DNA from: Latrodectus hesperus
Lineage: Eukaryota; Arthropoda; Arachnida; Araneae; Theridiidae
NCBI GenBank assembly: GCA_037975125.1
Contig: CM075850.1
Span: forward strand, 74,834,664 to 74,898,663
Direction of reading: 5' to 3'
Length of the DNA stretch: 64,000 nucleotides
This document shows positions 1-13,532 of this stretch, piece after piece (position 1 is the first letter of the stretch; each line of letters opens with the position of its first letter). The translations under genes were made by a program, and so were the position numbers. The notes beneath the pieces are model-generated. The model was not told the DNA's origin, ran no database searches, and saw only the letters and a list, made by a program, of their open reading frames with translations.

Positions 1-262
1 TGACTCGGATTCGTCAATCAAGAAGTAGGCAAATTTCACGTATCACAACGTTTAATTTATATACAACTATATACACATTTCCAAAGCACAATATACTTAA
101 TTGGTAGCATAATTAATTATATAACACTTATTCGTAACACAATAATACTCTTCTCAAATGTAACATAATTTCAATATTGTACATAGCATTAATCATTTTG
201 TAGCAATTAACATTTTTGTAGCAGACTGGTCATAACAAGACCTTTTTAGTCGGTGGTTCTTT

Positions 263-1415
263 TCACACTAACTTACCACGCCACCTACTGACGTAAACAG
301 ATCGGAGTGAGCATTCTTCACAACTGATATATCGAGCCATCAATTCATTAATAGTTTTATCAGCCATAATATGGGAAATAGATTCTGTAGTTTTCTTTAA
401 TTTATTGCACTGTGGGCGAAGATGATTGCTTGAGCCACATTCATAGCAATGCAGAGTTTTTCTTTTATCAAAATCCTTTTCTTTCTGTTTATCTTGAGAT
501 GTTTCAGATTTCATTCGGAATTTAGGTTTGAAATCTTTCATATTTTCTTTAGGCTTGTGATTCCAATTTTGGTTTCAAAAGTTGGGAAAATTTCTTCTGG
601 GTGCTTCTTTCTTCTTAAAACTTTCTCTTATACTTTCATAATTGTCCAACTTTTCAGCTAATTCATAGGAACTTGTGAATTTTAACCAATCTTCAAGGAA
701 ATGATCTCTCACTTCTGCAGGCACTCGAAACTTTAATTCAGAAATCCATTCTGTAAAATAACTAATGGGTTCTTGGGCATAGTTTCTCCAAGATTTGTCC
801 GAAGACTTGTGATGTCGGTAGAAGCATTGCTTCAATTTTTCACTATTCAACTTATATCTTTTCAAAATCAGACTTTTGACAAAATCATAATTGCTAGGCA
901 TCACTAGGCTGTTCTCTAGCTAACATATTAGATAATTCAATTGGTAAAACTGCTAACAGATATGCAACCCAATCTTTCTTCGGCACCTGAGCCATTTCAG
1001 CTTGTCTTTCGAAATTTATTAAATATAGACTCATTTCATCATACTTTAGGATAACGTGTGTTAGCGGAATTTTAGGACTAAACTCTACTCTGGCCTCTGA
1101 TTCAGTTTTCTGACTAGATTCTCTTTGTGACAGTTCTAACCTTTTCATTTCTAGTTCGTGTTGTCGAGCTTCACGAGCCATTCATTCCTCTCTCTCTTTT
1201 TCCTCTATTCGTTTTCTATCTTCAATAATTCTATCCAAGATAAGTTTTACTTCTTCCTCATTGTACATATCACTACTTAAAATTAAAGTTTTAATTTCAG
1301 GAATTTTATTTGAGGTATTTGCTTCCAGTCCTAGCTTTTCACATATCAGTAACAATTCAGTTTTCCTAGCTTTAGCTAAATAGGCTATTTTTAGAATTAG
1401 GTCAACAAAAAACAA
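263..1415 (-). pseudogene. Decayed retrotransposon Gag (SAP/SCAN-like, zinc knuckle)
   Basis: Reads 1415 to 263. The N-terminal part (1415-1182) has a SAP-like stretch (LAKARKTELLLICEKLGL) and then a charged coiled-coil segment. The 1181-894 and 904-575 parts resemble the SCAN/capsid-like region of arthropod LTR-retrotransposon Gags. The last part (541-263) carries a CCHC zinc knuckle CYECGSSNHLRPQC (C-X2-C-X4-H-X4-C). The frame is broken by an in-frame TGA near 1182, a frameshift near 900 and a second in-frame TGA near 575. The protease and polymerase would lie before position 1, outside the window. No LTR was recognised on the other side. The family assignment rests on the knuckle and remembered Gag similarity. 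It is not an active gene. Confidence 0.75.
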
Positions 1416-2928
1416 CGCTTTACTAAAGTATTAAAGAGAATAGAGCTTACAAATATATGGGACTAACTAACTGATTATTTAGAAAAAACCAATCTTTGCA
1501 GAACTTTAGATACCTATATTAATAATAAACCATACCTTATAAAACAATTTGTAGAACTTTCAAATAAAAATTCTTATTCTAATTATTATTTACCAAAATA
1601 TAATCTAGTATCAGATTGTTCTTAAGAATTTAAAACACATTATCAAGCAAGTTTAATAAAATAATGTATCACAATTTTTATCAAAATAGAAAACAACTTG
1701 TCACAAAAGCAATAAAAGTTATTTTTTTAATATATATTTTTTTAACCATAACACATTTTTTTTTACTATTGCTGGTAAATTAAAACACTATTTCTAAATT
1801 TAATATGTTATATCACCACAATAATATATTCTTATTATGAAATTCAATACATAGAAAAAACTTTTTTATCTTTCAATGTCACTAATAAAAATAAATCGAA
1901 GCACGTACTCAGTTTTTTTCACTTTCTGAATCGAGACAAACACTTTAATCAACACAATACAGTACATTCTATTCCTAAATCAAAACAAAATACACAAAAC
2001 AAAATAACTGCAGGAAAGAAATGCTATCAATCATTCATAATTTAAATAAATATATTCATGTTTCTAATTACATATACAATAGATTTCTTATTTAAATCAT
2101 AACAAAGCTTTGTTCTAAATTCTAATCAAAAGTTCTATAGAAACAAATCTAATTATGCACTTATGTTGTGTCATAGAACTAATAGACAATTATTAAGTAT
2201 TTAAATATGCTAACAAAAATCTGATCCGAGCATAAAATATTCACAATATTTTATAATGAAAACATTTCAGAAAAGAGAACCATATGTATATATATATATA
2301 TGTATACCTTATCATTATTTTCTTCCAAACCTGAATAATTATACAACATAATTTCGATTTCATAAAGGTTATTTAATAAACCAACAATCAATTATTTCAA
2401 AGAAATTAAATGTATACGTTTATAGAAGTACTCAATATTCTTATTTTTTTAAGTAGGGATAAGTGAGTGCAATAAAAATAGTATTCCTAAACCAAAATTT
2501 AATACAAAATATGAATTATAAATATATTTCCGTATTTTATTTTCCCAAATTTTAATACAAAAACAGATTATATTAAAATATCAAGGCACTAATGATAGAA
2601 AAGGTATTCGCCCCTATTTTTCATCTGTTTTATTGGTAATCCTACAAGATTCCTGTTAGAATTCACAAAGCACTGGATTTTTCGTAATCCGAAACGCTGC
2701 CACCAATCTTCACGTCTGTTCTAACGCTGAATTAAATTTCCACCATGAATTTATCACACACCATATTAGCAAACAAATTCTTTATTATCATCTATGATTG
2801 CACATAACATAACATTAATTTACAGGAACATTTCTTAACAGGAACACCAACATTACATTCTCAACATGGTCATTCTAAATCACTTTCGAATCCTGCCGAA
2901 CAGCCCGCTATTCTCTTCCTTTTTTTTA
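1416..2928. other. AT-rich non-coding DNA upstream of the Gag remnant
   Basis: No coding signal was seen. It holds a short (TA)n run near 2288. The Gag leader or 5' LTR should be here if the element was once complete, but no LTR pair can be shown because the other end is outside the window. Confidence 0.4.
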
Positions 2929-3105
2929 GCCAAGCTGGCAGCCGAATGGTTTGCGCTCTTGCCTTCGGTTCAACAGTTCGTGGGTTCGAATCCCACCTTG
3001 GGCATGGATGTTTGTAGTGGTTCGGAATCCACTTTAAATCGTAAGTCCTGGTCTAATTAGCCCTCGTGTGCAAAAATTACTGTTGAGCGACAAACAAAAC
3101 CAACC
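2929..3105 (+). mobile_element. tRNA-derived SINE, copy 1 (best preserved)
   Basis: The head looks like a tRNA: an A-box-like TGGCAGCCGAATGG at 2936-2949 and a near-perfect B box GGTTCGAATCC at 2983-2993, as used by RNA polymerase III. A non-tRNA body follows, containing GGTTCGGAATCCAC and TCTAATTAGCCCTCG, and ends before a T-rich tract. Three diverged copies in this window (15.2, 17.0 and 29.2 kb) share the body, so this is a repeat family and not a tRNA gene. Flanking CTTCC(T)n / CTTTC(T)n tracts may be a decayed target duplication. Confidence 0.75.
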
Positions 3106-3693
3106 TTTCTTTTTTTTAATAAAAATCCGTGTTGCTGTCTCCGCAGCGCCATCTCGATTCGTCGAAATCATTACAACAGCAATAACTCTTTGATAATAAT
3201 TTTAATAATTGCATATATTAATATAGCATAAAAAGTGTTACTGAGATTTTTCTTTTGTTGTGGATGATAAAATATATTGAATGCTACTTACTTTAAGAAT
3301 AATGCAAAAGAAAATTTGTTAATATTTTTCATCTTTGTTTATTAATAGTTGCATTCATTCCATTGTTTACATAGATTAGGCACTTAATATATAATATAAA
3401 TTTTGATAACATATTTGATTATATATGTTTATTAATTATGAAAAAATGTAGACTGAAAATTATTTTTCAGTTTAAATACTGAAATAACTATTTGCATTCA
3501 AGTATTTAACTAATTTTATGTTTTATATGATGATTAATAGGCATTATATTGAGAAAAAATTAATGAAACATTAATTACAGAATGAAAGTTCTTAAACTAT
3601 ATGTATGAGTGTCTTTGCATAAAATACTTACTTTCTTTTATTAATTATTTTATTATTCATTTGAGTAAAAAATCATGCTGTTTTCTTTCTTAG
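3106..3693. other. AT-rich stretch before the first Ajuba exon
   Basis: No coding signal was seen. It is presumably the tail of an Ajuba intron that begins before the window, because the next exon starts in mid-codon behind a normal AG acceptor. Confidence 0.45.
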
Positions 3694-6600
3694 AATGTTT
3701 GCTCCTAAATGTGCTGCTTGTGGACAGGCAATAACTCCTGTTGAGGTGATGTATTTTTCACTTATTTGTTTCTTCCTAATAATTTTATTTGGAAATACGT
3801 ATAAAATAATTTGCTTAACATAATCTTTCATTTATTACAAGATCTTATTTAAAAATTAATTAAACTGCTGTGCTTGCATTGCATTTCATTTGACATAGGC
3901 CTACTTTATTTTATTAATAAAATATGTAATTTTAATTAATGAAACATACAAAGGAAAACAATAATCTTATTTGGGTTATTTTAAAACTAATTGAGTTTAA
4001 TATTATGTAGTTTTAAAATCTAAAAGAAATTTAAAAGTAATATTGCATGACATAAGAAATCCATTGCCTTCCTTTTCACTTATGAACTACACTATTTGCT
4101 TTAATATTATTTGTAATTACAGTTATCCTAAGTAACTAAAATTCAAGTAAGACTAATTAATATTTTATAACTCAGGCAATATTTCACTTGATTTGATGTA
4201 AATTGATTAGAAATCACAAAGTAAGCTTTTATTATAATCTGTTATTAAAATTAAAAGAAAATTATGTATAATATAATAAAAAAGGAGGATGAGTATTTAT
4301 AGAACAAACATTTTGTGTAAGTGAAATGAATTGTAAAGTTTAAGATTCAATTGAAAAGAAAATCTAAATTTAAAACCTTCTTGATTTTTTATTGAGAAAT
4401 GATTATTTAAGACTGTACATATTAAACTCTGTGGTTTGAAAATTTAGTAAATAATAAGTAATTCTTTGAATAATTTATCTGAAAAAAAATTAGAATAAGT
4501 TTTAGTTATTCCAAGATTTTTTGTAGCTATTCTGTTAGGTTGAAAAACAATTGAGAATATCTGAGGATTAAGAATTTAAAATTCATTTTAAAGCAAAAAT
4601 TTAATTTATATTACCTCTATGTTACATTAATTACATGTAAATACTGTTAAAATTTGACAAATTATAGAAAATAAAATTTAAAAAAGTCTCCTTTGATTCA
4701 TTTATAATACATATGATATACTAATAAAATAATAAACAGAAATTTAATAATAAATAACTGCTTGGAAATATATAAAAACTTTGCTAAGACAAAGTAAAAG
4801 ATTCTTGATATTTATCTTTTTTTAAAAAAGTCGTGTAAATGGAAATAATTTATCAAAAGTCATGTGAACTTCACTGACAAAACAAAACAGAATGAAATTT
4901 TCTGATGATGATAATGATTTTTTTCAATGCAAAATTAGCAAATCTAATGTTTAGCATTCTGTTACAAGAGGAATACTAAAATAAAATTATTTATTGAATA
5001 ATTAGTGTAAAACTTAAATAAAAAATGCATTAGTATTTAAGAGAGTAACTTAAGTAACGTGATGACTTAACTAGAATAAATTTTATTTAATTGCTTTTCC
5101 AAATCCATTCCTACCAATTTTATGGTTTAGCTGTTGAATTTACAAATTGTTAAGTTAATCAAAAGTTATGAAGCTTCTCTTTAACTTCTTAAGTGTGGTT
5201 GGTTTGCAATAGTAAGTTATATACTGCATACATAAAGAGCTTTATAGAAAAGCTGAAAAGGATTTATATTTTAAATCTCTGTTTTTCATAAACCTTTACT
5301 GTGTTGGTTTAGAGACTATTTTCGTCCATTTTTTATTACAGTAAAGTCTTGGTTATTCATCCTTCAGTTATCTACTAGTTCTTGTTATTCATCATGCTTG
5401 CAACATTTATATTTATTATTTAATCAATTAACGCTACAAAAGTTATAGAGAAACATTCTGCCTCAATAGCTTACATGCATCTGGGAGTATATGTGTCTGT
5501 TGATAGCAGTTGATTATAAGTGAGTGTACATAATCTTTTATGAATGTGTCTCTAATTGTACAGTTACCATGGGAATTTTCCACCTGTCAGTTGTACTTTG
5601 AATTTTAGTATACTATTTCTCCTTTCCTCAGTGTTCAGTTCCCAAAGTGAGATTATTCGCTCACAGTAAATTTTTTAATATGGAGTGTGTTTTTGTAATC
5701 ATCATTAACAATAATTATAATGAAAATTAAAAAAAGATAAATATTGTTTTATTAATGGATGACAACCTTGACACAGTAAAACAGCTGGATAAAAGAGAAA
5801 CATTGCAGAAGGTCAATGGTGACTACTGTTGGTCATCACATTATTGGAAATTAAAAGCAAAAATTATTTTAATTACAAAAATAGCATTCCTCATCAGATT
5901 CAAAAATTGCAATTTAAAAATAAAAAATAAATGAATAAATAAAAAAAGGGAGGAGAAGAAAAAAGAAAAAGAAGTTGATTATTAGAAAACTAATGACACT
6001 TTGTATATTTAATTAATCTAGTTTAAGGATAAAGAAGTGTATATATTTTGGGACCTACCTTAAAAGGAAAAGTGTTGTATTTCTGAAAAGAATTTAAAGA
6101 TGATACAAATTTTACAGCTATCATAGGCTGACTAGACAGATAGAAAAAGTGATCTTGAATTTATCAAAAGAAAATTTGTGATGAAAAACAATCTTCAAAC
6201 TTTGAAGAAACGGGCCAATTTAAGAATGAATTTGAATATTTATTGAAGCAGAAAGCTTAACTAGAGATCAATTATTTAATTGCAATGAAATGAGCCTTAA
6301 TTATTTACTGTTACTGAGTAAAAGCATCACAGTTATAGCTGAAGTAGGATCCCCAGTGTATAATATAATAAAGAGAGCTATCATTCTGGCCTGGAATAAT
6401 GTTATATTAAACCAATATATCAAACTGATAATAATTGGAAAAGTGAAAAATCTTAGGGCGACAGTTTCAAAGCATGCTCTACTGGTAAAATATTTTACTC
6501 AGAAAAGTGCATGGATGAGCAGTGACATTTTTAAAGATTGTTTTTTTAAAGTTTGTGCCATAATAAAGAGGTTTTTAAGAGATAATAATCTACACAGAAA

Positions 6601-9600
6601 TGCAGCATTGCTGCAATGCCCAAACTCATCCTCATATCATTTTTAAAATGTACAAGCTTCCCTAAAAATTTTTAATTTATTTTTATTGAAAATATTTTAA
6701 TGTAAATTGTTAAGTAATTATGCATTATTTTTCAAATGTTTGCATTTTCCATTATATGTATTTATTGATGTCAAAATATAACAGTACTATTTCATTCCTT
6801 AACAATTTAATTATAAATGGATGTTTTGATTTTTGAAATTTGTGTGGGTTTAAAATTTTAAATATTGGCAGTAAAAATATCTGAAAAAAAAATTGCATGC
6901 TCAGATTTTTCTCAAACATTATAAATTTTCTTACCTTTTGTTGTGCCTTTGAAAAGAAGAAAATGAAAATGTTTTCTCATATACTAAGAATTACCCATTA
7001 TTTAAAAAAATTTATTTAGAGGATAAATATATGAATTTTATATTTTTATCAAATGTCCATAAATATTTTAAAGACCAAAATTTCCATTCCATATAGAAAC
7101 TAGATAATTATTTGGTTTTCTTTTATGTTTTTAAAAGTTTCTTATATTATTTACAGGTATAATTTGTGAGGATATTCATAACTTCTCAAAATTCATGTTA
7201 TACATTTATATATTTTGAAGTGTAATCCTTATGTGTGTTTGTTCTCAGATTACTCATGTAATAAATGCTTAAAAAGATTATCAAGTGTTAATATTGTTGA
7301 AACTTGAACTTGTATTTTTGGAAAAAGTCTTTACATAGAGTTTCTTGTCAAGCCTTGATAAAAATAAATAAATAAAAGCAGAACTTAAAACGTACTTCAT
7401 TTGTAGGATGTTATTCAAAATCTGTTCAGAGAAAATAAAATTTTAAAAAAAAGTAAAAAAAGCATTAGTTTGGTTTTTAAAATATAAAATCAATTATGAA
7501 TCAGCTTTAATATTTTTTAAATAAAAGGGAAAAAAATACAGAATTTTTTAAAGCTTAATATGAATATTTGATAAATGTTGGTAACTTAAAAAAATTTTGA
7601 AGTTCAATTTTTTAGAAAATGAATTTTTACTTTTTATTTCTTTGGATAAAACTCTTTGAGAGTTTTAAGGAAAAAAGTAAGCATTTAATATTGAGAATTG
7701 CTTATTTGATCATAATTAGTATACATAGTGATAGAATTTATTATTATATTTAGCTGTGTGTATATTTATCATCCTTGGCAAAGTTTCCTATTTATTTTTA
7801 TTTATTTTAATATTATTGTTTCTTCCCCCTAAGTGAATTTTTCTAATTCTGGAAGGTTCTATCTTAATAAAAAACATTTAATAAGAACCACAAAAATATT
7901 AAATTATCTGTATGTAAGCAACTTTTATGAAAAATCAATCATTAAGTTGAATTTTCTTAGAAATTAACACTGTCAAATAAGAGTACATCTATTATTTTAA
8001 AATAGTAAATTTGTAAAGATATATCATTGTAACAGAAGAGTCTCCACACAATTATTAAACTTTGTGATAAAGAATTTCTATTCTACACTGTTCTCATGTC
8101 TTCCCTTCCTAAATCCTATATATTCAAAAATGATATAATGTGCCCCTTTAATAAAATATGTATAATCTAAGTCATGATAATATAATTTATAATAGGAGAT
8201 ATATTTTATAAATCATATAACACTTAGTTATAATAATCATAATAGATGTGCTTATATCATTATAAGGGAATATTTAAAATAAAAGCTATACCTCTATTCA
8301 TTTGTCTGTAACAAAAGCAATTTTAAATTTCTTGTATTTTAATTAAATCCACAAAAATAAGTATCAATGTTTATTTTTAATCAAGTGCATGTTCAATGTA
8401 TATTCTGTTGTGGGTCTAAAGCTTTTACAAATTTTGAATTATGTATTATACTATGTATTCTTGTTCTTGAAAAAGTTTCTGATTTCCTAAGTGCATATTT
8501 AAATTTGTAATTTGATGTCTGTAATTAATGACCAAATATTTAATAGAGAAAAATTAAAAATTTTGAGAGTTAAAATGAATTTGTGAGAGACAGATTATTT
8601 CGTCCATAATTCTATTGATAATTTTATATAACTTGCTTTTATGAAGTTATTTAAATGATGAAAAATCTAATAAAGTTATTTGTCATCATATTAATTTCTA
8701 TTGTTTCTTTGAATATATGATTAATTCTCTTTTGTTTATTTTATTTATTTTAAAATACTCTTTAATTAAAAACTTTTATTATCTTTGTAAAAAATTCTCT
8801 TATTCAATTTTATAGGGCACTGATGAAACTGTTCGAGTGGTTTCAATGGATAGAGACTTCCATGTTGACTGCTATGTTTGTGAAGTAAGAATTATTTCAC
8901 TTTGTGATTTTTTATCATTAAGTTGTGCATATAAATGTAGTTTCACATAATATATATAATGTGCTGCAATTCATATTCAAAACAGCAATTGACAGAATTT
9001 AAGTTGAAATAATCTAAATCAATATATCTTCGTACATCCAAAATAAAAAACATCTGTAAAACATTTTTTGAGATGTAATCATATTTACATCAAACCAATT
9101 ATAAGTGCTCTATGTTCAAGAAATTTTGGTAATTACTGAGGCGCTATTGATTTAGTTGGCATCAATTTTTCAAATTTGTTTATACCATTTTTTTACTCTT
9201 AAATTGATTACACTGATCTACAAAAAGAACCTTTTTCTTTCGCAAGGACTAAATAAATGGATAAATGAAATCTTATCAACTTTTATTCTGCTAAGTTTCA
9301 AAATTTACAAAAATTTTCTAGTGTTTTATTTATTTTTTTATACACATTTCTAAAGTTTTAAAAGAATTGATATACTTTAGAAACAATGATAAATATTCAG
9401 TTAATTCTAGCTTGCATACTTAAAAAGTTGTATGTTTTGATTTTCTGCTATATTTTTCATTATAAACATCTCTCTTCATAGTCTAACAGTAATGGATCAT
9501 CATACTGGGACTCCACTCGCCTTCATATTTCTTTTCCATGGTAGTAATCTGCTGATGAAAACACGTACCAAGCTCAACAGAGATTGTCTTAAAATTTTCA

Positions 9601-11809
9601 TGGGAAAAATCTAAATGGCAGTCAAAAAGTTTTTTAAGGGCATGTTACAGCCCATTCCTTTGTAGGAGAAGCTAAAAAAAATCAAATTTTTTTTTTTGTT
9701 TTCCATGCTGCATTTTCTAATGAATTCGACAACTCCACAAAATATTCATCCGACAGTATTCAGGGTTCGTAAAACTCCTGGAAACTCCTTAAATTTCAAA
9801 ATTTTTCTTTAAGGACCCTTGATACTTCTAGAATTTCTACTTGACTCCTTGAAAATCATGAACTACTCTATGAATTTATATTTACCTTGTTGCAATTATT
9901 TTTTTAAAAAATAATATAATTTTTTTTTTTAGTTTTAATATTTTAAAATTTTTATTGAAATTGTCCGAAAACCTAATTGAGTATTAGCTCATCATGTTAC
10001 CACTAGATGGCTGCATGATCGATATTAGATTCTCATTAATTTTTGCAACTATTTATTTCTGTTATTTACAAATATAATTGAAAAATATTGAATATACATA
10101 ATTCTATGCATATTTGGTTAATAACTATTTTTTAAATTAAATAAAAAATAATGTGAATATCAATACCTGCTGGAAATTTTTGATTTGACTCCTGGTTGAT
10201 ATCCAAGAACCTGTTTAGTTATCTCTTGAAAAAAATTATGTTGACCAGTGTTATTTTCTATTAGAAAGTAAAAATAAAAAAAAATTTAAATTACATTTTT
10301 CAAAATGAAAAATTTTACCTTGAGATGCTAACGTGTCTTATCATCTCTTACACATTAAAAAAGAAAACAGGAAAAGAATCATTACATTTCATGTACAATA
10401 TTCATAGATTCTTTATCAAAATATTTATAGCTTGTTAATATTTTATTAATATATGTAAAGTATTGTTCAATTTTTACTCTATTATTATTATTATTTGATG
10501 ACTAACAATTCTCTTGTGTCACATTTTACAAAATTAAATTCCTTTTGAATGTAAAAAAAAGAAAAGAAAAAAATTAGGTTATTTAATTTGTAAAATAGAA
10601 ATGTATTTTTAAAATGATGTAATATGTATTCTGCATTAATGAAATTAATTCTTGTGTAGGATTTAAATCTATGTTCATGACTGAAAAATGGGAAAATCTA
10701 CATTTTATATTAAAATATATAATTGTAGGTGAATAAATAAGTTAATAAAATTTTTTACCTATTTTTATTATGGATTTTTAAAATTCTAGCTACTCTTATC
10801 AGTTGATTCATGACTTCCAAGAATATAGTATTTTTTTTATTTATATTAATTTAATCTGAAGGAGTGATTCTAAATGAAAAAAATATAATATTAGTTAAAA
10901 TATTTTCAGCTGATGCTGAAAAAGTTCATTTATTTAGTCAATTTATAATAATTTTATGCCATTGGTTGACATTCTGAATCACTTCATGCATCCATGATTC
11001 CATTCCTACTAATTTGGTTCCTATTGCAGATATTTGTAAGAGATGGTGGTTTTCCATAGCTATTAAAAAATATTATTAGTTTCTTCTTTGCTGTAATGTT
11101 TTAAATTTGAAGATATTAATGAAGATAACACATTTTATTTCAAACATTAACTAGTAAGTTAACTATAATAATTAAAAATAAAATTTAAAATAAATAACAG
11201 AAAACAGTCACTAAGCGACCAGTCTAGTTAGCGATTGAGAAGAGCTTTTAAGTTCTCTATAACGAACGAATTTAAAGTTTACAGGGTTGCCAATCATAGG
11301 TTGGTAGCAGTTCAACTTGTCAAATTATTGAAATTGGGAAGAAACCATTACAAGTGGCGCTCACTGCAATTTTTTTTATTTTTTCTTGTGCACTATAGTT
11401 GAATATTTTAATCTATAAATATGTAAATAAATTATATAATGGAGTGATATTGTAACTAAACAATTCTTCTCCATATTACTATAAATAAAAAATATAAATA
11501 ACTCATAAAATAGTCAATTAAGTTTACTGAGTATTTAACCTTGAATTCTTTATTATTGCATTTATAATCAAGTTACAAAATTAGCTTTTTATACCTATTC
11601 TTTTAATATTGTGTTTATAACAATGACTTTTCTCTCTAATAAATATTAATTGTTTTTTATGTTTACAGGATTGTGGATTGCAATTAACTGATGAGCCTGA
11701 CAAACGATGCTACCCATTGGATTGTCATCTTCTTTGTCAAGAATGTCATGTTCATCGTTTAGAAGTAATGAGTAATACAAGTCTCAGTGATGGCATGAAT
11801 AAAATTTAA
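3694..11809 (+). CDS. jub: Ajuba-family LIM protein, 3' exons only
   Basis: Three exons are visible: 3694-3745, 8816-8884 and 11669-11809 (stop TAA 11807-11809). All acceptors are AG and both donors GT. Joined, they code about 87 residues from MFAPKCAACGQ to the C-terminus, which is one LIM domain and a short tail. Zinc ligands are CAAC in exon 1, HVDC and the first C of CEDC in exon 2, and the rest of CEDC and CQEC in exon 3. The wording (CAAC, VRVVSMDRDFHVDC, TDEPDKRCYPLD) fits LIM3 of Ajuba/LIMD1/WTIP better than LPP or zyxin. The family links cadherin junctions and the cytoskeleton to Hippo/Warts control. Exon 1 begins with the last base of a split codon, so LIM1, LIM2 and the N-terminus lie upstream. 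Introns are 5.07 and 2.78 kb; both hold TE fossils. Assignment to Ajuba rather than zyxin is by recalled family sequences. Confidence 0.87.
5339..6649 (+). pseudogene. pogo/Tigger (jerky-like) transposon fossil in an Ajuba intron
   Basis: A pogo-style terminus, CAGTAAAGTCTTGGTTATTC, starts at 5339 directly after a TA, the expected target duplication. Inside, 5780-5830 reads like the psq/HTH region (LDKRETLQKV). Decayed DDE-domain text follows around 6060-6646, including KLIIIGKVKNLRA, QKSAWMSSDIFKDCFFK and KRFLRDNNL, which match the order of Tigger/jerky transposases (VVIGKAKKPRA, QKSAWM, FLKENNLP). Several stops and frame changes break it, and the longest intact piece is 6290-6646. The 3' terminus was not found. 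It sits in the sense direction of the host intron and is inactive. Confidence 0.7.
9480..9665 (-). pseudogene. Fragment of a repetitive arthropod protein of unknown function
   Basis: On the minus strand, with one frame change near 9630, the text reads MGCNMPLK, then CHLDFSHENFKTISVELGTC, FHQQITTMEKKYEGEWSP and a stop near 9482. I recall a multi-copy arthropod protein with GCNMSLK, HSHLDFFPEN, ERFHQDI and MEKRY-G-W in the same order, usually found as many hypothetical copies. Its function is unknown to me; the copy number suggests TE origin. It is a short fragment inside the second Ajuba intron. Confidence 0.5.
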
Positions 11810-11978
11810 TTATTCATCATAACAATGGGATAATTTCTTAAAATCAGCATTTGTATCTAGATATACTCTAACAATATGTACATATTATTAAACATTTATG
11901 TGTATATTGAAATATTATTATCCTGCCTCATGAGAGAAACACCTTTTTACAGTACACCTTCATTATTTTGTGTGTATT

Positions 11979-11984
11979 AATAAA
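11979..11984 (+). promoter_or_regulatory. Possible poly(A) signal of the Ajuba gene
   Basis: First AATAAA after the stop codon, about 170 bases downstream. In such AT-rich DNA this hexamer is common by chance, and the true 3' UTR may be longer. Confidence 0.35.
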
Positions 11985-13454
11985 TTTGCCTCTATTTTGT
12001 ATACTGTGATTAATATTAATATGTGCATCTAAACTATAACATTCTAATCTTAAAAAAACACACATTCCATTGCTTTATTAAATTTAATTATTGAAATATA
12101 CATATGTATTCCTTTTACTGCAATACTTAAATGAATAATTTTGAGTAAATATTTTATATTAAATAATGTAATATAAGTGTAAATTCTTTGTATCAAAATA
12201 TAAATTCATTTAACTATTGAAGAAAATGCTACTTGGAAAATAGAACTGTTAAATAAAGCTAACAGCAAATTGTAGGAAAAACAAAATATTTTGTGAAAAG
12301 TTATTGGGGAAAAGAAATTATATTTTCATTCAAAAGGAAAACTTATTTGAATAAAATATTCTTATCTCATTCCTCTTTTTATAAATTTGTTGAATAGTTT
12401 TTAAAATATTATAATTTTATTCTATTAAAAACACAAATTTTCAATTATTTTGACTACAAAATTTTATTATTAAACTTATATATCTAATATTTTTCTCATT
12501 TTTAATATCCATTTTAATTAAATGTAAACCTTCAAACATTTTTATAACTATATTATAAATATTTTATCACCATAATTGTGGTAGAATCTCAATTTGTTAA
12601 ATTTAAAGATCACAGAACCTTAAAATTCTGTGACATATTAACTAAAATATTAACTAAAAAACATATTAACTATTTAATATGAAGAAAGATAAATCGATGA
12701 ATGTTGTATAAAACAGTTAAACTAAATTGGTAGCTTACATTTTTGCAACATTATCTGTGATTATAATTGTTTGCTTGTATTATATTACCAATTTATTGAA
12801 GTTAATAATTATAATTTTTTGTAATAAGAGGAAAATATTTTATCTTTCTATTAGAAAATTGTTTCTTTACAATATTTTTAATTTAATAAGACATTTTTTG
12901 TTTGTAAATATTATTATGAAAATAACATTAATGAAATTCTTTACATAATAAAATTAGCAAAAATAATTTACTCATTGTGAATAAATTTCATAGTATGATT
13001 TTTAAAAACTACATATAACTGCTATACTATATTTTATTTAAATGTTGACCATATATATTTATTGATTTAAATATTTGTGATGAAATTAATATTTTTAAGT
13101 TTTGCTATCTATAATGCTTTTAAGCACATTTACCCTTTTTTATGTTGATGTTTCTCATAAAAAATAATTTGATAATAATTATAAATGCTAATGTTGATGA
13201 CTTCTAATAAGCGTAATTTGTTATATTGATTTCTATTTAAAGTGTGCTTTAATTAAATTGAAGTTAAATTTTATTAAAAATATTCTTTGGTTTTAGAATG
13301 AGTTTATAATCAAATTTTGTTATTTAAAAAGTAATTTTGGTTCATTGATTTTCACATAAACAGTTTTTAAGCTAAAATTGATACTTTTATTATTTTCATG
13401 ATACTAAACTAGTGTATGTAAAAGTGAAATAAATGCCTTTATGTATAGTATATT

Positions 13455-13456
<2 letters not shown>
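11985..13456. other. AT-rich region after the Ajuba gene
   Basis: No gene or repeat recognised. It may include more of the Ajuba 3' UTR. Short open stretches here are low-complexity Phe/Ile/Lys/Asn reading of AT-rich DNA. Confidence 0.4.

Positions 13457-13529
<73 letters not shown>
13457..13529. repeat. (TA)n microsatellite
   Basis: Uninterrupted TA dinucleotides of about 70 bases, with no TE terminus at either edge. Confidence 0.95.

Positions 13530-13532
<3 letters not shown>

Noticed and set aside
2929..3010. Possible tRNA gene (strong B box)
   Set aside because: The A box and cloverleaf stems are poor, and the sequence continues into a body shared with three other loci, so it is a SINE.
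9757..10246. Possible hAT-like element starting CAGGGTTCGTAAAACTC
   Set aside because: The presumed right end does not pair convincingly with the left end and no target duplication is seen.
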